Below the pieces are notes generated by a model. That model was not told the DNA's origin. It did no database searches and worked only from the letters and a program-made list of their open reading frames with translations. From positions 16,251 through 80,250 of the forward strand of contig NZ_CATNHF010000033.1 of assembly GCF_950097975.1 (NCBI RefSeq): a DNA stretch of 64,000 bases, in the 5' to 3' direction. Of the stretch, positions 33,119 through 40,317 are shown one piece after another. Each line of letters opens with the position of its first letter. Position 1 is the stretch's first letter. The translations under genes and the position numbers were made by a program. This DNA is from Microbacterium sp. T2.11-28 (GTDB lineage Bacteria; Actinomycetota; Actinomycetes; Actinomycetales; Microbacteriaceae).

Positions 33119-34087
33119 TCACGCGCCGGCGGCCGACGCGGCATCCCACCGGTCGAGCGCCCGCTGCGCGAGGAAGGTCACCCACTTCGACGGCTCCCCC
33201 GGCGGCACGTCGTGCGTGATCCAGGTCTCGCCGCCGAACAGCCAGCCCTGCAGCCACCGGCCGTCCTCGCCCCGCGCGGCCCGCAGCCGCTCGACGGCCT
33301 CGCTCGCGCGCGGGTCGGGCGGCGTGCCGTCGTGCAGCGCGGCCTCGGTGACGTGGTCGACGGCCTTGAGCAGGGTGAACGGCGCCCGGTAGGGATGGAC
33401 GATGAGGTCGGCCCACGGACCGACCCGCTCGCCCGTGGACAGCCGGTACCGGAGCCGCCGGGTGAGCAGGTACTCCTCGCCGCTGTGCCGGGCCTCTCGG
33501 ACGCTCGTGTCGCCGGTGAGCTTCTCGTAGGCGAGGAGGCCGCGCACGGCGTTGATGGTCGAGTGGAACGACGAATGGACCGACCCCTCGACCCACTCGC
33601 AGTCCCAGCCCCCGTCCGAGACGATGTGCGCCGGGAACCACGCCGCGAGCTGCGACATGTCCTCGCCGAGCCAGGCGCCGTTGGCGAGCGTCATCGCGTT
33701 GATGCACACGTCGACCTCGCCGTCCCAGTAAGGGAGGTCGTCGTACTCCCAGCGGCTGTTGCGGCGGAGCTTCTCGCCCGTGCCGGCGAGCACCGCCGGG
33801 TCGAGCCCCCATTCGCGCAGGCTCGTCAGGGTCCAGGTGGTGGCGGTGTAGGGCTGCTCGTCCTGTGGAGGCTGCTCGGTCATCTCCGCCGGGAAGAACG
33901 CGCCGCCGGCCCACTGGCCGTCGGCGTCCTGATGCGACAGCAGGGCGGCACCGTCGCCCTCGACCGCGATGCGGGCACGGGTCTGCTGCCACACCTCCTC
34001 GGGCTCGCCGAGCAGGTCGCGCTGCACCTGCCAGCGCAGCGTGGGGTCGGAATCCAGCAGCCAGTCCGTCACGTCGCGGTCCACCAT
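33119..34087 (-). CDS. Squalene-cyclase-like (alpha/alpha toroid) protein, function unknown
   Basis: A 322-residue soluble protein with the helical-repeat look of squalene cyclase/prenyltransferase-like toroids: DPTLRWQVQRDLLGEPEEVW at the N-terminus, DADGQWAGGAFFP, TATTWTLTSLREWGLDP, and late GEDGRWLQGWLFGGETWITHD with QW-like motifs. The terpene-cyclase DxDD motif is absent, so an enzyme role is uncertain. ATG 34087 is preferred; a GTG six bases upstream is possible. Family members of this kind appear as isolated genes in actinobacteria. Not linked to any isoprenoid gene here. Confidence 0.7.
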   Translation of the reverse strand: MVDRDVTDWLLDSDPTLRWQVQRDLLGEPEEVWQQTRARIAVEGDGAALLSHQDADGQWAGGAFFPAEMTEQPPQDEQPYTATTWTLTSLREWGLDPAVLAGTGEKLRRNSRWEYDDLPYWDGEVDVCINAMTLANGAWLGEDMSQLAAWFPAHIVSDGGWDCEWVEGSVHSSFHSTINAVRGLLAYEKLTGDTSVREARHSGEEYLLTRRLRYRLSTGERVGPWADLIVHPYRAPFTLLKAVDHVTEAALHDGTPPDPRASEAVERLRAARGEDGRWLQGWLFGGETWITHDVPPGEPSKWVTFLAQRALDRWDAASAAGA

Positions 34088-34160
34088 GAGCACAAACTAC
34101 GCCGCCGGTCCGACATCGCGGCGTCCGCGACGCCGGAGATCCGCGGCGGAAGGCCGGACG

Positions 34161-34652
34161 TCAGCCGCGGAAGTCGTCGGGGTCGACGTCGTCGAGGAAG
34201 CGCTGGAACTCCTCGACCTCCTGCTCCTCGCTGCCCTCGACGATCGTGCCGGGCACCCCCGCCTCCTCGAGCACGTCGTCCGCGACGAACACCGGCGCGC
34301 CGGTCCGCGACGCGAGCGCCACCGCATCGGAGGGCCGCGCGTCGACGACGTGCACCCCCGAGGGGGCGCGCAGAGTCACCTCGGCGTAGAACGTGCCCTC
34401 CTCGATGCGGGTGATGTCCACCCGTTCGACGGCCGCGTCGGCGGCGTCCAGCAGCGAGCGCATGAGATCGTGGGCGAGCGGGCGGGGCGCCTGGGCCCCC
34501 TCCACCGCGATGAGGATGGAGGTCGCCTCCTGCGCGCCGATCCAGATCGGCAGGACCCGGCCGTCGCCGTCGGCGTCGTCCTGCGGCGTCAGCAGGATGA
34601 CGTGCTGTCCCGCTCCGTCGAGGGCCACCCCCGCCACGCGCACCTGGACCAT
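34161..34652 (-). CDS. Bifunctional nuclease (BFN/DUF151) domain protein
   Basis: A 163-residue protein of the BFN/DUF151 family: VQVRVAGVALDGAGQHVILL, LPIWIGAQEATSILIAVEG, RPLAHDLMRSLLDA and VDARPSDAVALASRTGAPVFVAD are near-universal blocks. Members were described as combined RNase/DNase in plants; bacterial role is not settled. I start at ATG 34652 rather than 34679 because GGAGG lies 6 bp upstream of the former, and the family normally begins right before VxV. The C-terminal tail is acidic (EEQEVEEFQRFLDDVDPDDF), as is usual for actinobacterial members. Confidence 0.9.
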   Translation of the reverse strand: MVQVRVAGVALDGAGQHVILLTPQDDADGDGRVLPIWIGAQEATSILIAVEGAQAPRPLAHDLMRSLLDAADAAVERVDITRIEEGTFYAEVTLRAPSGVHVVDARPSDAVALASRTGAPVFVADDVLEEAGVPGTIVEGSEEQEVEEFQRFLDDVDPDDFRG

Positions 34653-34736
34653 CCGCGGCCTCCGATCGCTCCCCGCCATCGTAGGCAGACGGGCGCCGCG
34701 CCGTCAGCCCCGGGAACGGCCGGCAGTGGCCGCTGC

Positions 34737-35249
34737 TCAGCCGCGGGCGAGCTCCGCCAGTGCCGCGCCGCTCAGCCGCTGCGTCGTCCACTCGTCCTGC
34801 GGCTCCGCTCCGATCGAGCGGTAGAACGCGATCGACGGCGCGTTCCAGTCGAGCACCGTCCACTCGAAGCGGCTGTAGTCGCGGGCGACGCAGACGGCGG
34901 CGAGCGCCCGCATGAGCGCCTTCCCGTAGCCGCTGCCGCGCCGGGCCTCGTCGACGTAGAGGTCCTCGAGCCAGATCCCGTGACGACCGGTCCACGTCGA
35001 GTACGTCACGAACCAGATCGCGATCCCCACGATCTCGCCCTGACGCTCGACGACGTGCGCGAAGACGCGCGGCTCGGCGCCGAACAGGCTCGCGGCGAGC
35101 GCCTCCGCGGTGTTCTCGACGGCATCCGGCTCGCGCTCGTACACCGCCAGGGCGTGGATGAGGGCGAGGATGCCGTCCTCGTCGCCCGGCCGCGCCGCGC
35201 GGAGGACGGCGCCGTCGGGGAGGATCGTCGAGCTGTCCGGTGAGGTCAC
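34737..35249 (-). CDS. GNAT-family N-acetyltransferase (spermidine/diamine acetyltransferase-like)
   Basis: A 170-residue acetyltransferase. The N-terminal strand is [27 protein letters not shown], typical of the SSAT-like subgroup. The acetyl-CoA loop is [23 protein letters not shown], followed by [27 protein letters not shown]. The preference for diamines or small amino acids is inferred only from subgroup likeness. GTG 35249 gives the expected family length; the long open frame to 36032 is antisense to the methyltransferase gene. It is divergent from the small 58-residue gene across a short repeat-containing promoter. Confidence 0.88.
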   Translation of the reverse strand: MTSPDSSTILPDGAVLRAARPGDEDGILALIHALAVYEREPDAVENTAEALAASLFGAEPRVFAHVVERQGEIVGIAIWFVTYSTWTGRHGIWLEDLYVDEARRGSGYGKALMRALAAVCVARDYSRFEWTVLDWNAPSIAFYRSIGAEPQDEWTTQRLSGAALAELARG

Positions 35250-35286
35250 GATCGCGAGCGTACCCGGCGGCAGGGCGGGCGACGCA

Positions 35287-35360
35287 ACCGGGTGCACGCG
35301 ATCCCGGGCGGACATGACCCGGGTGCACGTGATCCGGGGTGGACGTAACCTGGGGTGCAT
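35287..35360 (+). repeat. Imperfect 30-31 bp tandem repeat in a divergent promoter region
   Basis: Units start at 35287, 35317 and 35348. The first two share the pattern ACC-CGGGTGCACG-GATCC-GGG-GGAC, and the third keeps ACC-GGGGTGCAT and runs into the start codon of the small gene. Each contains the palindrome GTGCAC or a remnant. The spacing of about three helical turns would place repeated sites on one face of the helix, so this may be a multi-site operator. Confidence 0.65.
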
Positions 35361-35535
35361 GGGAGGCACGCTCGGGTTCGACGAGGTGTGGCGGCCGTCT
35401 GCGGCCGAGGCGCACGCCGTGTGGGATGCGGAGAAGATCATCCCCGCCCCCGCGCCCATCCCCGGGGACGGACCGGGCGTCATCACCGATGGCCGCATCG
35501 TCATCGAGACGGGTCTGAGACCCGCGCGGGACTGA
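35359..35535 (+). CDS. Small hypothetical protein of 58 residues
   Basis: ATG 35359 opens a 58-codon frame with normal GC-rich codon use. The product begins [20 protein letters not shown] and continues with an acidic, Pro-rich middle ([13 protein letters not shown]) and a short beta-like end GRIVIETG. It resembles the C-terminal part of small actinobacterial proteins with a GFDE...P...G.I.I pattern, but I cannot name the family with confidence. A GGGG stretch upstream is a weak ribosome site. It converges on the methyltransferase gene, 4 bp between the stops. No signal peptide, cysteine or membrane segment. Confidence 0.55.
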   Translation: MGGTLGFDEVWRPSAAEAHAVWDAEKIIPAPAPIPGDGPGVITDGRIVIETGLRPARD

Positions 35536-35539
35536 GCGC

Positions 35540-36340
35540 TCAGCCGCGGGCGAGCACCTCGCCGTGCGGCATGAGCAGCCAGCCGTCCTCGCTCGCCGCC
35601 CACTCCCGCCAGGCCTCGCTGATGCGCTCCAGTGCCGCCCGGTCGGCGATGCCCAGCCGCAGCACGTTGTCGGCGAAGGACGAGTGGAGCGCCCGGTCGG
35701 CCCACGCCCCGCCCCACCACGCGCGCGCCTCTGCGGATTCGAAGAGCCAGATCGACGCGGACGAGCGCACCTCGGCGAAGCCCGCCGCGCGGGCCCACGC
35801 CTTCAGCTGGCGTCCCGCCGCCGGGTCGCCGCTCGTGCCGCGGTGCGCGGCGAGGTACACCTCGCGCCACTCGTCCAGGCCCGGCACCCGCGGCCACCAG
35901 ATCGTGCCCTCGTAGTCCACGTCGCGCACCGCCACGACGCCCCCGGGCGCCACGACCCGGCGGAACTCCCGCAGCGCGTCGACGGGGCGCGTGAGGTGCT
36001 GCAGCACCTGATGCGCGTGCACGACGTCCCACGCGCCGTCCTCCGACGACAGGGCGTACGCGTCGTCGACGGCGTAGGACAGGTTCTCGATGCCGAGGGC
36101 CACGCGATCGGCCTCGGCGTGGGCGACGACGTCGGCCGACGCGTCGATGGCGCGCACCCGACCGGGCGCGACGATCGCCGCCAGATCGGTGCTGATCGTG
36201 CCGGGCCCGGCGCCCACGTCGAGCACCGTCATCCCCGGCCGAAGCTCCGGCAGGAGGTAGGCGGCGGAGTTGCCCGCGGTGCGCTGGCGATGTACGCGCA
36301 GCACGCTCTCGTGGTGCCCGTGGGTGTAGTCGTCGGCCAT
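35540..36340 (-). CDS. Class I SAM-dependent methyltransferase
   Basis: A 266-residue methyltransferase. Motif I is VLDVGAGPGTISTDLAAI, the acidic loop after strand 2 is RAIDASADVVAHA, and the post-II/motif III region includes DVVHAHQVLQHLTRPVDALREFRRVVAPGGVVAVRDVDYEG, typical of UbiE/Methyltransf_11-type small-molecule enzymes. ATG 36340 gives the usual start MADDYTHGHHESVL; the longer frame to 36367 has no benefit. Substrate unknown. A standalone gene between the 58-residue gene and an aldo/keto reductase. Confidence 0.9.
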   Translation of the reverse strand: MADDYTHGHHESVLRVHRQRTAGNSAAYLLPELRPGMTVLDVGAGPGTISTDLAAIVAPGRVRAIDASADVVAHAEADRVALGIENLSYAVDDAYALSSEDGAWDVVHAHQVLQHLTRPVDALREFRRVVAPGGVVAVRDVDYEGTIWWPRVPGLDEWREVYLAAHRGTSGDPAAGRQLKAWARAAGFAEVRSSASIWLFESAEARAWWGGAWADRALHSSFADNVLRLGIADRAALERISEAWREWAASEDGWLLMPHGEVLARG

Positions 36341-36396
36341 GCCCCCATCATGGCCGACGACGCGCACGCCTCAGCGCCGTGTGACGATCTCGCGCC

Positions 36397-37356
36397 TCAC
36401 TGGTCGACGGGCGTCCACTCCGACACGGCGTCGAGGTCGGCGACCTCTTCGGCCGTGAGGTCGATCCGTGCACCGTCGAGCAGGTCCGCCACCTGCTCGA
36501 CCTTCGACGCCGAGGCGATCGGCGCGGCGACGGCGGGCTTGGCGCGCAGCCACGCGAGGGCGGTCGCGGCGATGGAGACGTCGTGGGCCCGGCCGATCCG
36601 CTCGAGGACCTCGATGATCTGCAGTCCCTGCGGCGTCGCGTAGGCAGCGGCGGCGCCGGCGCGCGGCGAGGTGGCTCCCTCGGCGTCGGTCGACCGGTAC
36701 TTGCCGGTGAGGAAGCCCTTGGCGAGCGCGAAGTACGGGATGAGGCTGAGGCCGAGCTCCTGCGCCGCCGGGACGATGTCGCTCTCGATCTCGCGGTGGA
36801 CCAGGTTGTAGTGGGGCTGGACGGCGACCGGCTCGGCGACCCCCAGCTCGCGGGCGATGCGCACCCATTCGCGGATGCGGTCGGCCGAGTAGTTCGAGAC
36901 CGCGGTGTAGCGCACGAGTCCGTCGGTCACGAGCTGCCCGAAGGCGGCGACGGTCTCCTCCAGGGGCGTGTCGGCGTCGTCGAAGTGCGCCCAGTACAGG
37001 TCGATGGTGTCGACGCCGAGGCGACCGAGCGACGCCTCCGCGGCCGCGCGGACGTTCGCCGCCGACAGTCCGCGGAAGTCCGGGTGCTGGCTCACCTTCG
37101 TGGCGACGGTGACGTCCTCGCCCGCGCGCAGGCCGCGCGCGGCCAGCCACTCCCCGATGATCGTCTCGCTCTCGCCGCCGCGGTGGCCGTCGACCCACGC
37201 GCTGTACGAGTCGGCCGTGTCGACGAAGTCGCCGCCACCCGCGCGGAAGGCGTCGAGCACCGCGAACGAGGTGTCGCGATCCGCGGTCCATCCGAACACG
37301 TTGCCGCCGAGGGCGAGGGGGAAGACGTCCAGGTCACTGTTTCCGATGCGAGTCAT
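36397..37356 (-). CDS. Aldo/keto reductase
   Basis: A 319-residue NADPH-dependent aldo/keto reductase with the (beta/alpha)8 fold. The catalytic tetrad is readable: Asp and Tyr in FVDTADSYSAW, Lys in VATKVSQHP, His in DLYWAHFDD. C-terminal coenzyme-binding residues lie in AAPIASASKVEQVADLL. The closest types are the YajO/YdjG-like or general-stress reductases that act on small aldehydes. ATG 37356 has no strong ribosome site. It is divergent from the LLM oxidoreductase gene across 127 bp with an interrupted inverted repeat, which suggests joint regulation of two redox enzymes. Confidence 0.92.
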   Translation of the reverse strand: MTRIGNSDLDVFPLALGGNVFGWTADRDTSFAVLDAFRAGGGDFVDTADSYSAWVDGHRGGESETIIGEWLAARGLRAGEDVTVATKVSQHPDFRGLSAANVRAAAEASLGRLGVDTIDLYWAHFDDADTPLEETVAAFGQLVTDGLVRYTAVSNYSADRIREWVRIARELGVAEPVAVQPHYNLVHREIESDIVPAAQELGLSLIPYFALAKGFLTGKYRSTDAEGATSPRAGAAAAYATPQGLQIIEVLERIGRAHDVSIAATALAWLRAKPAVAAPIASASKVEQVADLLDGARIDLTAEEVADLDAVSEWTPVDQ

Positions 37357-37384
37357 GCTCGGGACAATACGCGGAGCCGCTCCG

Positions 37385-37455
37385 CTATTCCGCCCCCGCC
37401 GTCATCCGGCGACGCCGGCTCCGCACGGCGGCACTCGATGCATTCGCCGGAATAG
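37385..37455. promoter_or_regulatory. Interrupted inverted repeat CTATTCCG ... CGGAATAG between divergent genes
   Basis: Two 8-bp arms (37385-37392 and 37448-37455), perfect inverted copies, lie 63 bp apart in the region shared by the aldo/keto reductase and LLM genes. Each arm is 28-30 bp from one of the start codons, so they are symmetrically placed. They could be single sites for one regulator on each promoter, or -10-like elements. Confidence 0.4.
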
Positions 37456-37483
37456 ACCCCGTCGGCGTATCGTTGCCGACGTC

Positions 37484-38512
37484 ATGCGCAGCTTCGGAAC
37501 ACTCTCCTTCGGCCACTACGGTCCGCTCGGCGGCGGGCGCGAACTCACCGCCGGCGACTCGATGAAGCAGGCGATCGACCTCGCGCAGGGCATGGACGAC
37601 CTCGGCGTCAACGGCATCTCCTTCCGCGTGCACCACTTCGCCCGGCAGCAGGCCTCGCCCATGCCGCTCCTGGCCGCCATCGCCGCGACCACCGAGCGCA
37701 TCGAGATGGGCACCGGTGTGATCGACATGCGCTACGAGAACCCGCTCTACCTGGCCGAGGAGGCCGCCGCGGTCGACCTGATCTCCGACGGGCGCCTTGC
37801 GCTCGGCATCAGCCGCGGCTCACCCGAGACGGTCGTCCGCGGCTACGAGGCGTTCGGCTACACCGGGTCGGAAGACCCGCGGGGCGCCGACATGGCGCGT
37901 GAGAAGTTCGACTTGTTCCTGCGCGCGATCGACGGCGAGCCGCTCGCCGAGCGCGATGCGAACAGCCCGTTCGGCGGCGGCACCGGACGCCAGCGCATCG
38001 AACCGCACTCCGAGGGGCTGCGCTCCCGCATCTGGTGGGGCGCCGGCACCCGCGAGACCGCCGAGTGGGCGGGCCGCATCGGCGTGAACCTCATGTCGTC
38101 GACCCTCGTCACCGAGGCCGACGGGCGCCCGTTCGACCTTCTCCAGGCCGAGCAGCTCGACCTGTTCCGCGCCGCGTGGAAGGAGGCCGGGCACCCCGGC
38201 ACGCCGCGCACTTCGGTGAGCCGCTCCATCTTCCCCATCACCACGGCGCAGGACGAGCTGTACTTCGGCCACTCCTCGGAGAGCGACGGCATCGGCTACA
38301 TCGACGGGTTCCGGTCGACGTTCGGCAAGACGTACGCCGCCGCGCCGGACATCCTCGTCGAGCAGCTGAAGCAGGATGCGGCGGTGATGTCGGCCGACAC
38401 CCTCATGCTGACGATCCCCTCGCAGCTGGGCGTCGAGTTCAACCTGCACATCGTCGAGTCCTTCGCCCGGGACGTCGCGCCGGCTCTCGGCTGGGTGAGC
38501 ACCCGCGCCTGA
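37484..38512 (+). CDS. LLM-class flavin-dependent oxidoreductase
   Basis: A 342-residue luciferase-like oxidoreductase. It begins MRSFGTLSFGHYGPLGG, then GVNGISFRVHHFARQQASPM, the EMGTGVIDMRYENPLYLAEEAAAVDLIS stretch and LALGISRGSPETVV, all characteristic of the bacterial-luciferase superfamily. WWGAGTRETAEWAGRIGVNLM is the FMN-phosphate region. ATG 37484 fits the family start; the open frame upstream to 36968 is antisense to the aldo/keto reductase gene. It likely uses reduced flavin; the substrate is unknown. It is followed by two short-form intergenic repeats. Confidence 0.9.
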   Translation: MRSFGTLSFGHYGPLGGGRELTAGDSMKQAIDLAQGMDDLGVNGISFRVHHFARQQASPMPLLAAIAATTERIEMGTGVIDMRYENPLYLAEEAAAVDLISDGRLALGISRGSPETVVRGYEAFGYTGSEDPRGADMAREKFDLFLRAIDGEPLAERDANSPFGGGTGRQRIEPHSEGLRSRIWWGAGTRETAEWAGRIGVNLMSSTLVTEADGRPFDLLQAEQLDLFRAAWKEAGHPGTPRTSVSRSIFPITTAQDELYFGHSSESDGIGYIDGFRSTFGKTYAAAPDILVEQLKQDAAVMSADTLMLTIPSQLGVEFNLHIVESFARDVAPALGWVSTRA

Positions 38513-38540
38513 CGCCGCTGTCGGCGACCGGCACTCCCCC

Positions 38541-38630
38541 GGTCGTTGAGCGAGCGCAGCGAGACGAAACGCCCCACCCCGCCACCCACCCGGTCGTTGA
38601 GCGAGCGCAGCGAGACGAAACGCCCCACCC
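38541..38630. repeat. Two copies of the short form of the GGTCGTTGAGCGAG repeat
   Basis: Copies start at 38541 and 38592 (period 51 bp), each reading GGTCGTTGAGCGAGCGCAGC, then GAGACGAAACGCCCCACCCC. They match the core of the array at 29786-30330 but lack two 3-nt insertions present there on each side of the central GCGCAGC. They lie between the convergent LLM and ABC-ATPase genes, 28 bp after one stop and 12 bp from the other. Confidence 0.92.
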
Positions 38631-38642
38631 CACCGGCGGCGG

Positions 38643-39323
38643 TCAGGCGGGGCGCAGCACCCCGTCGTGGATCTCCAGCACCCGATCGGCGCGCGCCAGG
38701 ACCGACGGGTCGTGGGTCGACAGCAGCACCGCCAGCCCGTCGTCGTGGGCGATCGAGGAGATGAGGTCGATCATCTGCGCCGCGGTGTGCGAGTCCAGCT
38801 GCCCCGTCGGCTCGTCGGCGAGCAGGATGCGCGGCGAGCCGGCCAGGGCGCGCGCGATTCCCACGCGCTGCTGCTGACCGCCCGACAGCTCCCCCGGACG
38901 CTGCTTCGCGTGCGCGGCGAGACCGACACGCTCCAGCAGATGCCCGACGCGCGCCGCGCGCTCGCCGGCGTCCACGCCGCGGATGCGCAGCGGGAGTTCG
39001 ACGTTCTCCTCGGCGGAGAGGGCGCTGATCAGCCCGAACGACTGGAAGACGTAGCCGAGGTCGTCGCGGCGCACCCGGTCGACGGCGCTCTCGGGCGCCG
39101 AGGTCACCTCGACATCGCCGATCCGCACGGTGCCGGTCGTCGCCGGCTGGATGCCGCCGAGCACGTGCAGCAGCGTCGTCTTGCCGGCCCCCGACGGCCC
39201 CACCAGCACCACGAACTCGCCGGGCGACAGGGTCAGCGAGGCGTCGGCGAGCGCGCGCACGTCGCCGGCGGGTGTCGCGTGGACCACGGAGAGGTCGTGC
39301 GCCTCGAGCAGGATGTCACTCAT
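38643..39323 (-). CDS. ABC transporter ATP-binding protein, LolD/MacB-like (second ATPase)
   Basis: A 226-residue ATPase with Walker A GPSGAGKTT, Q-loop GYVFQSFGLISALSAEENVELPL, signature LSGGQQQR, Walker B RILLADEPTGQLD and switch LLSTHD. This is the MacB/LolD group that works with FtsX-type permeases rather than as an importer. It is the last gene of a four-gene unit: two FtsX-type permeases, a longer ATPase and this one. ATG 39323 gives an 8-bp overlap with the preceding ATPase. The two ATPases may form a heterodimer or serve one permease each. Confidence 0.92.
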   Translation of the reverse strand: MSDILLEAHDLSVVHATPAGDVRALADASLTLSPGEFVVLVGPSGAGKTTLLHVLGGIQPATTGTVRIGDVEVTSAPESAVDRVRRDDLGYVFQSFGLISALSAEENVELPLRIRGVDAGERAARVGHLLERVGLAAHAKQRPGELSGGQQQRVGIARALAGSPRILLADEPTGQLDSHTAAQMIDLISSIAHDDGLAVLLSTHDPSVLARADRVLEIHDGVLRPA

Positions 39324-40317
39324 CGGGATGCTCCTCCGTCCGTCGGCGCAGACTCCGCCGGGTCTGCGGCTCCGACCCCTCGACACGGTCGGGTTCCGGG
39401 GCGGCAGGCTCCGACCCCTCGACATTCTCCGGGACCCGGGCGGCCGATCCCGGGCGGGAGTCGCCCGACCACACGCCGACGTGGTCGGGGTTGAGCTCGA
39501 GCCGCACGCGGTCGCGCAGATCGAGCTGGGTCATGTAGTCGGTCGGCAGCTGCATCCGGCCGACCTTGTCGAGCACGACGAACTCCTGCGCGATCGTGTG
39601 CTCTCGGCCCTCGTCGTCGGTGTGGGTCGAGCGCAGCACCTCGGTCGCGGTGCGGCCGTCGCGGATCTGCACCGTGCGGCGCACATGCTCCGAGACCGCC
39701 GGGTCGTGGGTGACGATGAGCGCCGTCGTGCCGAGCTCGCGGTTGACGGTCTCGAAGGTCGACAGCACGTCCGCGGTCGCGTGCTCGTCGAGGTCTCCCG
39801 TGGGCTCGTCGGCCAGCAGGACCCGCGGGTCGTTGGCGAGGGCGACGGCGATCGCGACGCGCTGCTGCTGGCCGCCCGACAGTTCCGCGGGGCGTCGGGC
39901 GGCCACATCGGCGACCCCGGTGAGCTCGAGGAGCTCTGCGGCGCGGGCGGGGTTCGAGCGGTCTCCGCCGATCGCGCGGGCGAGTTGCACGTTCTCCTCG
40001 GCGGACAGGTACGGCAGGAGGTTGCGGGCCGTCTGCTGCCACACGAACCCGACGACCTCGCGCCGGTAGTCGACGCGCTGCCGCGGCGTCAGCGCCGTCA
40101 GGTCCCGCCCGGCGACGGTCGCCTTGCCGGCCGTGGGGGTGTCGAGCGCCGACAGGATCGACAGGAGCGTCGACTTTCCCGAGCCCGAGGCGCCCACCAG
40201 CGCCACCAGCCCGCCCCGCTCGACCGTGAGGTCGAGGCCCTGCAGGGCCTGCACCTCGATGTCGGCGACGGCGAAGATGCGCACCAGGCCTTCGCAGACG
40301 ATGTCGGGATCGGTCAT
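39316..40317 (-). CDS. ABC transporter ATP-binding protein with AbrB-like C-terminal extension
   Basis: A 333-residue ATPase. Residues 1-220 hold Walker A GASGSGKST, signature LSGGQQQR and Walker B RVLLADEPTGDLD. After that the protein continues for about 100 residues: first a segment FVVLDKVGRMQLPTDYMTQL that resembles an AbrB/SpoVT swapped hairpin, then an acidic repetitive tail with two VEGSEP copies. The DNA of the tail contains two copies of GGCTCCGACCCCTCGACA. The hairpin extension is known in some FtsX-partner ATPases of actinobacteria and may mediate assembly. Stop and start with the FtsX gene overlap as TGATG. Confidence 0.9.
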   Translation of the reverse strand: MTDPDIVCEGLVRIFAVADIEVQALQGLDLTVERGGLVALVGASGSGKSTLLSILSALDTPTAGKATVAGRDLTALTPRQRVDYRREVVGFVWQQTARNLLPYLSAEENVQLARAIGGDRSNPARAAELLELTGVADVAARRPAELSGGQQQRVAIAVALANDPRVLLADEPTGDLDEHATADVLSTFETVNRELGTTALIVTHDPAVSEHVRRTVQIRDGRTATEVLRSTHTDDEGREHTIAQEFVVLDKVGRMQLPTDYMTQLDLRDRVRLELNPDHVGVWSGDSRPGSAARVPENVEGSEPAAPEPDRVEGSEPQTRRSLRRRTEEHPDE

